In this document: piece by piece, positions 1 to 5,877 of the stretch
Position numbering within the stretch: the first letter of the stretch is position 1
Layout: each line of letters begins with the position of its first letter
IMG/VR virus record: IMGVR_UViG_3300027973_000171
Location: 1 to 28,753 of that record
Reading direction: 5' to 3' (one strand)
DNA from: a virus
DNA length: 28,753 nucleotides
Position numbers and translations under genes: made by a program
Notes under the pieces: model-generated
What the model was told of the DNA's origin: nothing
The model's input: the letters and a program-made list of their open reading frames with translations, nothing else
Database searches by the model: none

Positions 1-395
1 TCTGGATCAACATATTCTTCAACATATTGTTCTGGAAGAACCCTTGCAAGTTTTTCTTTCAGTTCTTCAACTTCTTTTAAAAGAGCATGATAATCATCAT
101 CAGTATACAACTGCTTATCTTGCAGTTCATACTCATCCATCAACTTTTTCATATCATCTTCCCTGTTGCAATCATTAAATGCAACACGGCAAGCACCGTC
201 CATAATGCCATACTCATCAAATCCAACAGCACGAAGAAAACTCTTGAAGAGTTCAAAATACTGATGAGTATTCAAGTCTTGTGCGGGTGCTTCAATCGTG
301 ATGGTCTGCTTATCAATAATTTCAGGAAAATACTTATTGTGAGATACTTCTGTGTCGTTGATGTAGCAGAGCTTGACGGTTGCGTTGTAAGTCAT
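1..395 (-). CDS. Hypothetical protein, C-terminus cut by window edge
   Basis: I translated this by hand from the ATG at 395; the frame stays open for 131 codons to the left edge, so the C-terminus is missing. The protein begins MTYNATVKLCYINDTEVSHN and is acidic. Its visible end (QLYTDDDYHALLKEVEELKEKLARVL) has a heptad-like pattern suggesting a coiled coil. I recognise no domain and assign no function. A sigma70-type promoter (TTGACT, 17 bp, TATAGT) lies 24 to 52 nt upstream, so it is probably an early or middle gene starting its own transcript. No clear Shine-Dalgarno sequence is visible. The plus-strand frame across the same DNA is an antisense shadow. Confidence 0.75.
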   Translation of the reverse strand, partial: MTYNATVKLCYINDTEVSHNKYFPEIIDKQTITIEAPAQDLNTHQYFELFKSFLRAVGFDEYGIMDGACRVAFNDCNREDDMKKLMDEYELQDKQLYTDDDYHALLKEVEELKEKLARVLPEQYVEEYVDP

Positions 396-418
396 GGCGA
401 AGGTGTTTCAATACAGAT

Positions 419-447
419 ACTATAAAACCCTCAACTTCAAAAGTCAA
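419..447 (-). promoter_or_regulatory. Sigma70-type promoter nested in a hairpin
   Basis: On the minus strand, TTGACT (447-442) is followed after exactly 17 bp by TATAGT (424-419), ending 23 nt before the ATG at 395. The -35 element lies inside the stem of the hairpin at 428-450. Confidence 0.6.
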
Positions 448-450
448 GGG
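424..450 (-). terminator. Hairpin terminator after the 70-aa gene
   Basis: Positions 428-450 fold on the minus strand into a 10-bp stem with two G-U pairs and a 3-nt loop. The outer arms are CCCT and AGGG, and TTTTA follows directly. It lies downstream of the stop codon at 478. Confidence 0.5.
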
Positions 451-477
451 TCAGTGGACGGTTTTTCAGGTGTCTGT

Positions 478-690
478 TTAGACTTCGTAATAAGCACTAA
501 TCACTTTATCATCCCAGGCACTCGGCAACTGGTGTTCTCTTGCTCTCATATGATTTAATCCTGAGATGGGAAGTTCCAGTAATTCTGGATCGTGCAGCAT
601 TCCATCTAACTGCTTTCTTTCGTTTTCGGTGTGCGGGAATCTAAATGCTCCGTTGTGCCAACCTTCCGTATTCCTATGAGTTCTTGACAT
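478..690 (-). CDS. Conserved-looking small hypothetical protein (70 aa)
   Basis: I prefer the ATG at 690 (protein starting MSRTHRNTEGWHNG, 70 aa). A start at 711 would add seven residues, but the promoter at 745-717 should begin transcription near 710, on top of that upstream ATG. The protein is small, soluble and charged, rich in His, Arg and Glu, with no transmembrane segment and no motif I can name. It lies just downstream of the 76-aa membrane protein gene and is followed by a hairpin terminator. The function is unknown. Confidence 0.65.
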   Translation of the reverse strand: MSRTHRNTEGWHNGAFRFPHTENERKQLDGMLHDPELLELPISGLNHMRAREHQLPSAWDDKVISAYYEV

Positions 691-716
691 AATGTTTGTG
701 AATAAACACATTACTA

Positions 717-745
717 ATTATATCACTTCTTGAATTCTTTTTCAA
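717..745 (-). promoter_or_regulatory. Sigma70-type promoter, extended -10
   Basis: Minus strand: TTGAAA (745-740), a 17-bp spacer and TATAAT (722-717), preceded by TGA as an extended -10. It lies across the 3' end of the 76-aa gene and is 27 nt upstream of the ATG at 690, which supports that start. Confidence 0.7.
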
Positions 746-953
746 GTTCCTTTGCAAGTCTTAATGCATTTCTCCACATTAACCATTTCACAATCGGATT
801 GGCAGGATTATAAAGTATCCACCATTTGATTTTCTCATATTGTACTCGCGCAAGTCCTGTGAGAAGAACAAATAATCGCGCAACACTTGCATCAGTGACT
901 ATCAGATAACCGATGCAGGCAAATATAACAAACCAAATATAAAATGGGTTCAT
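723..953 (-). CDS. Small membrane protein (76 aa), unknown
   Basis: The first 35 or so residues are strongly hydrophobic (FYIWFVIFACIGYLIV, then VARLFVLLTGLA), giving one or two membrane segments right at the N-terminus. The C-terminal half has a Trp-rich stretch (KWWILY, VKWLMW) and a basic, charged tail ending LEKEFKK. Such small inner-membrane proteins are common in large phages, but nothing here points to a holin or another specific role. It follows the 59-aa gene by 25 nt and probably belongs to the same transcript; its 3' end contains the promoter of the next gene. Confidence 0.65.
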   Translation of the reverse strand: MNPFYIWFVIFACIGYLIVTDASVARLFVLLTGLARVQYEKIKWWILYNPANPIVKWLMWRNALRLAKELEKEFKK

Positions 954-978
954 TCAAAAAAGAATGCGATTGTAGTAT

Positions 979-1158
979 TTAACGGTATTCGTACTTGAAG
1001 AAATGATACTCTGCAAGTTTTGTTTTGAGATACCTATATGGTTCTAAATCTACATCGAATTCATCGTTCATATTCCAGGATTCAAGATCTTTAATCTGAT
1101 CTCCAAGCACTTTAATGAGGAGACAGATCTGATCTTCTGTGAGCTCAAGATTTTTCAT
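979..1158 (-). CDS. Small hypothetical protein (59 aa)
   Basis: Hand-translated: it starts MKNLELTEDQICLLIKVLGD and ends YHFFKYEYR before TAA. Its ATG overlaps the TGA of the upstream gene in an ATGA junction (1158-1155), which strongly suggests translational coupling and a real gene. The protein is acidic with a probable N-terminal helix. No known domain is visible. Confidence 0.7.
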   Translation of the reverse strand: MKNLELTEDQICLLIKVLGDQIKDLESWNMNDEFDVDLEPYRYLKTKLAEYHFFKYEYR

Positions 1159-1409
1159 AGAAATGCTTCTAGGGATGATGTTCCTGGTTTAATTTTTTGT
1201 TTTTTATATTTGGGTTTAGATGCCTCAATCTGCTTATTGATATAAGACTTAGCGGTCGCAAGAGTTCCAATAACATGAACTTGTTCGCCATTATGAAGAA
1301 TCATAAACTGCTTTCCAAAAGGAACTGCTGCCCACATCTCATCTTTGGTTACATAACCTGCAGGATCTGATGGTTTGGGATTTAGCAATCCATAGTTGGG
1401 AATATTCAT
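1155..1409 (-). CDS. Hypothetical protein (84 aa)
   Basis: The protein starts MNIPNYGLLNPKPSD and has a compact beta-rich centre (PFGKQFMILHNGEQVHVIGTL) followed by a lysine-rich tail (KPKYKKQKIKPG). Its ATG at 1409 shares a base with the TAA of the upstream 46-aa gene (TAATG), and its TGA overlaps the next ATG (ATGA), so three small genes form a tightly coupled operon. No motif gives a function; the basic tail could contact nucleic acid, which is only a guess. Confidence 0.7.
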   Translation of the reverse strand: MNIPNYGLLNPKPSDPAGYVTKDEMWAAVPFGKQFMILHNGEQVHVIGTLATAKSYINKQIEASKPKYKKQKIKPGTSSLEAFL

Positions 1410-1549
1410 TAAAATACTCCTGTCACTGATAGAATCTTAGCGTTAGGATTGCGAGCAAGTGCAGTACGCTTTGCATCAGCATAATCACGTGCCTGAACTT
1501 CTTCATAGAAGACAGTACCAGCAACATAGAGTTGAACTTTGCAGCGCAT
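1409..1549 (-). CDS. Small hypothetical protein (46 aa)
   Basis: Hand-translated: it starts MRCKVQLYVAGTVFYEEVQA and ends KILSVTGVF. A good Shine-Dalgarno sequence (AAAGGAGA) sits six nt before the ATG, the clearest ribosome binding site in this part of the window. The pattern of a short beta strand, an acidic helix-like stretch (RDYADAKRTALARNP) and a second strand suggests a small folded domain. It is the first gene of the 46/84/59-aa coupled operon and is read from the extended -10 promoter at 1584-1576. The function is unknown. Confidence 0.72.
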   Translation of the reverse strand: MRCKVQLYVAGTVFYEEVQARDYADAKRTALARNPNAKILSVTGVF

Positions 1550-1575
1550 TGGAAATCTCCTTTGGGATTGATTAT

Positions 1576-1584
1576 ATTATAGCA
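1576..1584 (-). promoter_or_regulatory. Extended -10 promoter TGCTATAAT
   Basis: Minus-strand TGCTATAAT ends 26 nt before the ATG at 1549. No good -35 is seen at the 17-bp spacing, so it would rely on the extended -10. The same nine bases occur upstream of the helicase gene (4073-4065). Confidence 0.55.
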
Positions 1585-1593
1585 GGTAATCGG

Positions 1594-1636
1594 AAAAAAT
1601 CTGATTATGATGTGCCAGTTCTACAAGTGGCACATC
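1594..1636 (-). terminator. Hairpin after the methyltransferase gene
   Basis: A perfect 9-bp stem (1609-1617 with 1628-1636, arm GATGTGCCA) has a 10-nt loop, followed on the minus strand by ATTTTTT eight nt later. It lies directly after the stop codon at 1642. The gap before the T-run makes it a weaker terminator than the stem suggests. Confidence 0.5.
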
Positions 1637-1641
1637 AGTAT

Positions 1642-2139
1642 TTACATTTTTGGGGAGTAAGACATTTTGATATTTTCAGAATATCCTCGTTGAGTATGAA
1701 TTGCCCCAAGTTGAAATCCTAATTGTGGCCATGGTTTTGTTGGAGTCGGAACACAATAAATCTCCTTAATTGCAAAGTTATTTTCCCTCATATCACGTAT
1801 TCTTTTTTTTGTTGTGTAATGATTAATCGTAGTCAAATACACAATATTATCCGATATTTTCATTCCATGCTCAAGAAATTGCTGCATTTTAGACCACGGT
1901 GGATTTGTGATAATCCAATCTACTTTCAAGTTATACGTTAGAAAATCTTTACCTTCACCAAGTTCACACCAATCTTTGGTCTCTATATTAAAATTATCAT
2001 AAAATGCTCCCTCACCTCTACAGGGATCTAATATCAATCCCGATGGAGAAAAATGTTCTATGATTTCCTTTGCCAGATATTCTGGTGTCATTACCATATC
2101 TTTCTCTGGACTATTTGTTGGTGGACAGAATGCTCTCAT
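1642..2139 (-). CDS. DNA adenine N6-methyltransferase, small (165 aa)
   Basis: This gene encodes the core of a SAM-dependent amino-methyltransferase acting on DNA. The visible motifs run in order: KDMVMTPEYLAKEI (14-26, substrate and cofactor-side helix), motif I LDPCRGEGAF (37-46, SAM binding), an acidic loop GEGKDF, and the catalytic NPPW (79-82), which marks adenine or N4-cytosine chemistry; NPPW favours N6-adenine. At 165 aa it has little room for a target-recognition domain, so it may recognise a short site or need a partner. Its ATG overlaps the stop codon of the upstream 204-aa gene by 4 nt (ATGA), implying coupled translation. If that gene is a nuclease, this is the protective half of a restriction-modification pair. 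Otherwise it is an orphan methyltransferase guarding phage DNA from host enzymes. Confidence 0.8.
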   Translation of the reverse strand: MRAFCPPTNSPEKDMVMTPEYLAKEIIEHFSPSGLILDPCRGEGAFYDNFNIETKDWCELGEGKDFLTYNLKVDWIITNPPWSKMQQFLEHGMKISDNIVYLTTINHYTTKKRIRDMRENNFAIKEIYCVPTPTKPWPQLGFQLGAIHTQRGYSENIKMSYSPKM

Positions 2140-2750
2140 TTGTTAAATGTTCTCTTTTTGGATTGAATAATAATATTAATATCTTCCTTCTTATATTCTA
2201 TTCCAGAATTGATCAATTTGTCAAGAGGAATAGAACATTGAACTCTACGCTGCTTTTTGCTGTCAACCTTTGGATTAATAATGAACATCGATGTGTCAGA
2301 ATCAACTTCAGATTTCCAAGATTCTTTAAACAATTGTTGATACTGTAACTGTCCCACTTTACCCTTTTCAATGGATTTTATTTTAGATACATACTGTTCA
2401 ATTTTTTCATAATCCATACCATTCCAAAGCATATCATAGTGCTGAGATTTAATAAAAAACTCATATTGAGTATGAAATACTTTTTGCTTCCCAATCTGAT
2501 CATAACATCCAACAACAAATCTATATTCGCCAGTGTGATTCATCATATTCAATAAATCCGCGCAGCAAACAGTATTATTTTGAGTTGTTTTGATACTACC
2601 ATCATAATCAACGATCAATCCTGCAACAAGATCAAATTCTGATGTGTATCCATTTTTTTTAAGTTCATCGTATTCTTTTTTGGATAAACCAGTTCTTTGT
2701 TGGATAATCACATCCTCAAATATATTTCCATGTGCTTGAACTTCGGACAT
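2136..2750 (-). CDS. Candidate type II restriction-like nuclease (204 aa)
   Basis: I cannot match this gene to a named family with certainty. It shows an N-terminal helix with FEDVI (11-15), then FDLVAGLIVDYDGSIKTT (39-56), in which D40 and the SIK at 52-54 have the spacing of a PD-(D/E)XK core with the middle acid replaced by Ser. Next come a conserved-looking CCADLLN and alternating beta strands (YRFVVGCYDQ, VFHTQYEFFI) typical of restriction-type folds. The decisive context is that its stop codon overlaps the start of an adenine methyltransferase. The promoter element TATAAT at 2778-2773, directly after a hairpin, lies 22 nt upstream. A DNA-binding accessory protein is the main alternative. 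Confidence 0.45.
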   Translation of the reverse strand: MSEVQAHGNIFEDVIIQQRTGLSKKEYDELKKNGYTSEFDLVAGLIVDYDGSIKTTQNNTVCCADLLNMMNHTGEYRFVVGCYDQIGKQKVFHTQYEFFIKSQHYDMLWNGMDYEKIEQYVSKIKSIEKGKVGQLQYQQLFKESWKSEVDSDTSMFIINPKVDSKKQRRVQCSIPLDKLINSGIEYKKEDINIIIQSKKRTFNK

Positions 2751-2772
2751 TGGATTAAATGGTTATGAGATT

Positions 2773-2778
2773 ATTATA
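2773..2778 (-). promoter_or_regulatory. Promoter -10 element TATAAT abutting hairpin
   Basis: Minus-strand TATAAT is immediately adjacent to the hairpin at 2779-2804 and 22 nt before the ATG at 2750. The -35 position falls inside the hairpin and matches the consensus poorly, so activator dependence or a weak promoter is possible. Confidence 0.4.
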
Positions 2779-2804
2779 GGACACTCAGAGGAGTCTGAGT
2801 GTCC
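2779..2804 (-). terminator. Strong hairpin after the helicase gene
   Basis: A perfect 10-bp inverted repeat (arm GGACACTCAG; an A-T pair can extend it to 11) with a 4- to 6-nt loop lies 12 nt after the helicase stop. No T-run follows on the minus strand, and TATAAT begins at the next base. It may act as a terminator, an mRNA-end stabiliser or an operator. Confidence 0.5.
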
Positions 2805-2815
2805 TGTGTGTCAGA

Positions 2816-4051
2816 TCAGCGATTGATCGTGCTGAATGCCACTTCCCCTTGATGGAAGATAATGTCCACCACGTTCTGAACCTTCTGGGCAGTGCCTGCA
2901 GATGCCTTGTCAAAGGTGGGGCAGATCACCAGTCCATAGGATTTGGTGTAGGAGGGTAGATCACCTGCCACAAGGGCACCAGAGCGGATCCCAGCAGCAT
3001 CCTGGGGGTGCAGACGCAGGGTTCTGCCCACGGTTTGCCCGATGCCCACGATGTCCATAGAGCGCATAAAGACCACTGCCTCCAGGGCACTGATATTGAT
3101 GCCTTCTGCCAGAATGGAATGGTGAAGAACCACAAATTTCTTGGCAGCATCCTTACCCCAATCGTTGAGAATATCAAAGAACACCTCACGATTGACTTTC
3201 TCACCATCAATAAATGCACCGTGCTTAGAAGTAATGTGCATCACAGAATAACCCTGCTCGGCAAGTTGCTCAGTAAAATTGGTTTCAGACAACAAACCAA
3301 TGATATGCTTGGTTGCCTTAGCGCAGATCAGGATCTTGTCGACAGGATTGTCTTGAATGGTCTGGAGAAGATACTCACAGTCACGTTGAGCAATATCCTC
3401 ACCCTTCACAGAGAGGCGCATTTGAGATGCAATCACCTTAGGAGGAATGATATAACCATTCTCCACCAGTTCAGGAGCAGGAACTTTAGCGATAATGCTA
3501 CCGTAGACCTCACTATCATTCATACCTGCCTTACCAATCACATTGCTGTATTTTGGAGTTGCAGTAAAGAAGTAGCAACGCTCTGCCTCTGCGGAAAAAT
3601 ACTCCACAGCAGGAAAGAAGTGACGTTGAATGCTGTTGTGTGCCTCATCAAAGTAAATCGTATCTACCTTGATCTCAGCACGTTGCAGTTGCTGCAAAGA
3701 GTTATAGGTGGTGAAGATGAGTTTGTGACCAGAAGTGTTATCAGCAAACCAAGCAATATCACTGGGTTTTGTGGAAGAATAGTGATGCGTCTCACCACTA
3801 TGCACGTGCATCACAGCAGCATTAGTGATAAACTCAAGATACTCACTAGACAACTGCTCCGACAAAAGAATGCGTGGAGATACCACTACAATCGTTTGAG
3901 GAGTTGCAGACAGAAACTGATTGATGGCATCAAAGATACCTACGTTGGTTTTGCCACCACCCGTAGGAAACACACAGATGCCCTTAGAATGCTGTTGAAG
4001 AGCATCCAGAGCATCTTGCTGGTGGGGACGAAGTTGAAACACGTTCTCCAT
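2816..4051 (-). CDS. SF2 DNA helicase (UvsW-like DEAH, 411 aa)
   Basis: This is an ATP-driven DNA helicase of superfamily 2, expected to act in phage replication, fork rescue or recombination as UvsW does in T4. All core motifs are visible: a Q-like N-terminus (LRPHQQDAL), Walker A PTGGGKT (29-35), DEAH (135-138), TAT (163-165), motif V LAEGINI (314-320) and motif VI QTVGRTLR (339-346). The length fits the compact phage members, and an N-terminal extra domain like that of UvsW is absent. The gene is visibly richer in G and C than its neighbours, most of all near its 3' end (2880-3100), which hints at transfer from a phage with a different base composition. It has its own extended -10 promoter and is bracketed by hairpins. 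Confidence 0.9.
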   Translation of the reverse strand: MENVFQLRPHQQDALDALQQHSKGICVFPTGGGKTNVGIFDAINQFLSATPQTIVVVSPRILLSEQLSSEYLEFITNAAVMHVHSGETHHYSSTKPSDIAWFADNTSGHKLIFTTYNSLQQLQRAEIKVDTIYFDEAHNSIQRHFFPAVEYFSAEAERCYFFTATPKYSNVIGKAGMNDSEVYGSIIAKVPAPELVENGYIIPPKVIASQMRLSVKGEDIAQRDCEYLLQTIQDNPVDKILICAKATKHIIGLLSETNFTEQLAEQGYSVMHITSKHGAFIDGEKVNREVFFDILNDWGKDAAKKFVVLHHSILAEGINISALEAVVFMRSMDIVGIGQTVGRTLRLHPQDAAGIRSGALVAGDLPSYTKSYGLVICPTFDKASAGTAQKVQNVVDIIFHQGEVAFSTINR

Positions 4052-4064
4052 TGCGTATAGGACT

Positions 4065-4073
4065 ATTATAGCA
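4065..4073 (-). promoter_or_regulatory. Extended -10 promoter of the helicase gene
   Basis: Minus-strand TGCTATAAT (4073-4065) begins two nt after the TTTT of the upstream hairpin and ends 13 nt before the ATG at 4051. It is identical to the element at 1584-1576. Confidence 0.55.
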
Positions 4074-4074
4074 G

Positions 4075-4099
4075 AAAAGGGTCCCCGTGAGGACCCCTT
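4075..4099 (-). terminator. Intrinsic terminator after the ParB-like gene
   Basis: The stem GGGTCC/GGACCC (4079-4084 with 4091-4096) has a 6-nt loop and is flanked by further A-T pairs and a bulge. TTTT follows on the minus strand. It lies about 20 nt after the stop codon at 4120. Confidence 0.6.
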
Positions 4100-4119
4100 G
4101 TGCCAGTTATGAAAGTGGT

Positions 4120-5403
4120 TTATTGAAACTCGTTGTAAGTTTCAACGTTATTTGCTTGTGCCAACCACTTGTAAGTAGGAGTCTTGAGTTTTCCAGAACG
4201 ATAAGCAGTAACAACTCGCATACAATAGTTAAGATGACGCTTTCGTTCAGATTCCATTTGCACTCGCAACTCTTGAATGTTGTCTTCAGTTGGTTGTGTG
4301 CTTACACCTTGACCTTGCTCCAAAAATGAATAGATGGTGTATTCGTTTTCGGGAAACTCAAGTTGCTTTTCGAGTAACATTTGGAACTTACGTGAGTGAT
4401 CGGGTTTGCGTCCCCAACCCACAGTTACGGAAAGATCACTTTCTTTCATCGATGAGATGTCACCACAAACTCCGATAACTTTATAGGCATCATTCAGAAC
4501 TTTTTGTGCTTTACTGATATCAAAGGGTTCCATGGAAATCTTGATTCCCTCTGCATTGAGGATTTCGGCAGCAAAGATACGACGATCTTTCTTACGAATT
4601 TCCTTGTATCGTGTTTGAAGAACAACCATAACAGAATCAAAGTTTTTTTCGATTTCGTTATGTTTGAACCCCAGTTGAATCATATACTTGACGTCATCGG
4701 GAGTACAATCGTTTTTCTTTTCTTTTGTAGGATTGTTTGACATCGCTCCATATTGAAGCAATGCATACTCAGTTTCACCACTAATCACCGCACAAGGAAA
4801 ATAATTCCAAGGAAGTTCATAACGGTTATTACCATCACGAACAATATACTTGTATACTTTACCGTTATATTCAATCGGTTCTTTCAGTTTAGATACTGCA
4901 GGTTGAAAACAACGATAATCATAACCTTCTGAGGCAACGTTGTTAGTGATTTCATCAATCGTAGTTTGGAACAGTGCTTGACCGACCCGAGTTTGGCATT
5001 CAATCCCAAGTTCCCTGGCAACCGAGTGAGACATTACTTCATCTTTATGAAGAATTTCCCAGTTTTCAAACTCAGTTCCAGGTGATTTGGGAATACGACC
5101 AAATTTTTCCAACTCTTTCAGGTTGAAAATATTCTCATTTGGATTGATAGTATCTTTGGTATCGATAAGACAATATGTACCTGCAAGATCCATAGAATCT
5201 CGGCACATCATTTTTAGGAGTTCATCTGCCTCAAGTCGTTGGATTGCGGCACGAACAACTTCTTCTTCGTTTTTATTATCATAAAGTTCTGAAACACGGT
5301 TTTGGTTCAAAACCAAATCATAAACTTGTTGAAGAGTAAAAATTACTCCAGGAACAAAATTCTCTCGAAGAGTTAGCAAAACGTGATCTTTAGTGGAAAC
5401 CAT
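4120..5403 (-). CDS. ParB/Srx-like domain protein with N-terminal HTH (427 aa)
   Basis: The N-terminus (about 8-80) reads as a winged helix: helices around TLQQVYDLVL and EEVVRAAIQRLEADEL, then short strands. The centre (about 135-265) looks like the ParB N-terminal fold: DGNNRYEL (190-197) matches the usual DG-(N/H)-R-Y signature. It is followed by an AVISGETEYALLQYGA helix, an N-rich box NNPTKEKKN, and TPDDVKYMIQLGFKHNEIEK resembling the family's downstream helices. ParB-like domains bind nucleotides or DNA, and some cut DNA. In phages they often sit beside DNA methyltransferases, as here. The C-terminal third (about 300-427) is charged and unassigned. A consensus sigma70 promoter lies directly upstream. 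A plain DNA-binding regulator is the main alternative. Confidence 0.6.
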   Translation of the reverse strand: MVSTKDHVLLTLRENFVPGVIFTLQQVYDLVLNQNRVSELYDNKNEEEVVRAAIQRLEADELLKMMCRDSMDLAGTYCLIDTKDTINPNENIFNLKELEKFGRIPKSPGTEFENWEILHKDEVMSHSVARELGIECQTRVGQALFQTTIDEITNNVASEGYDYRCFQPAVSKLKEPIEYNGKVYKYIVRDGNNRYELPWNYFPCAVISGETEYALLQYGAMSNNPTKEKKNDCTPDDVKYMIQLGFKHNEIEKNFDSVMVVLQTRYKEIRKKDRRIFAAEILNAEGIKISMEPFDISKAQKVLNDAYKVIGVCGDISSMKESDLSVTVGWGRKPDHSRKFQMLLEKQLEFPENEYTIYSFLEQGQGVSTQPTEDNIQELRVQMESERKRHLNYCMRVVTAYRSGKLKTPTYKWLAQANNVETYNEFQ

Positions 5404-5425
5404 AATTAAATTTGTTTACGAGATC

Positions 5426-5454
5426 AATATACGATGAATTTCCCGTTCTGTCAA
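5426..5454 (-). promoter_or_regulatory. Consensus sigma70 promoter for the ParB-like gene
   Basis: Minus strand: TTGACA (5454-5449), a 17-bp spacer and TATATT (5431-5426), ending 22 nt before the ATG at 5403. This is one of the two best host-type promoters in the window. Confidence 0.8.
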
Positions 5455-5466
5455 CTCCCTGATTGA

Positions 5467-5877
5467 TTAGAAAAACTTTTCAATACCGATAAGATTTCCA
5501 AAGGAGTAATCATATGTAAGAGCATCATGGCACACATAATGTGGATGTGTAGTGGGAACGCCCACTCTTTGACACAACTCTTGATGATTATCTCCCATTA
5601 ATTCTACAGCGTATAGCATATTATTAAGCACGTGTTCTTCAGAATGATACTTGATCAATTCATTTTTAAGAGTAAGAATAAAGTTACCAGATCCTGCAGA
5701 ATTATCTAAGAATCTTGAATTTGGATCTTTTCTTTTCTCAATGGGAATTTTCTGAATCATTTCTTCACAAACATGTATTGGTGTGAATACTTCTTGAGTT
5801 TCAGCAATTCTTTCATCTGATCTTTCAATATTAGAACCAGTTTCTTTATTATGCTTGTTCTTTGTGCCCATTACCAT
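5467..5877 (-). CDS. Methyltransferase SAM-binding subunit (136 aa)
   Basis: This protein carries the cofactor half of an adenine methyltransferase. It shows the motif X-like QEVFTPIHVCEEM (28-40), motif I FLDNSAGSGNFIL (56-68, intact GxG), an acidic strand end AVELMGDNHQE for the SAM ribose, and CHDALTY as motif III. It ends EKFF before any NPPF motif appears. The missing catalytic motif is present in the upstream, 29-nt-overlapping gene 5849-7216. The overlap is out of frame: the upstream gene would need a +1 shift to read into this one. In this frame a stop codon lies ten codons before the ATG at 5877, so a separate start is likely. It probably works as one subunit of a two-chain enzyme. 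Confidence 0.7.
   Translation of the reverse strand: MVMGTKNKHNKETGSNIERSDERIAETQEVFTPIHVCEEMIQKIPIEKRKDPNSRFLDNSAGSGNFILTLKNELIKYHSEEHVLNNMLYAVELMGDNHQELCQRVGVPTTHPHYVCHDALTYDYSFGNLIGIEKFF

Noticed and set aside
691-711. Upstream ATG at 711 as start of the 70-aa gene
   Set aside because: The -10 element at 722-717 would place the transcription start on or after this codon, so the ATG at 690 is preferred.
954-1000. Promoter TACAAT upstream of the 76-aa gene
   Set aside because: No -35 hexamer at 16 to 18 bp has more than a weak match, and the gene is close behind the 59-aa gene, so readthrough is simpler.
3008-4060. Long plus-strand open frame (350 codons) across the helicase
   Set aside because: It is exactly antisense to a helicase with all motifs intact, and its translation is rich in His, Cys and Ile/Leu runs with no domain pattern. 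The higher GC of the helicase gene makes long antisense frames likely.
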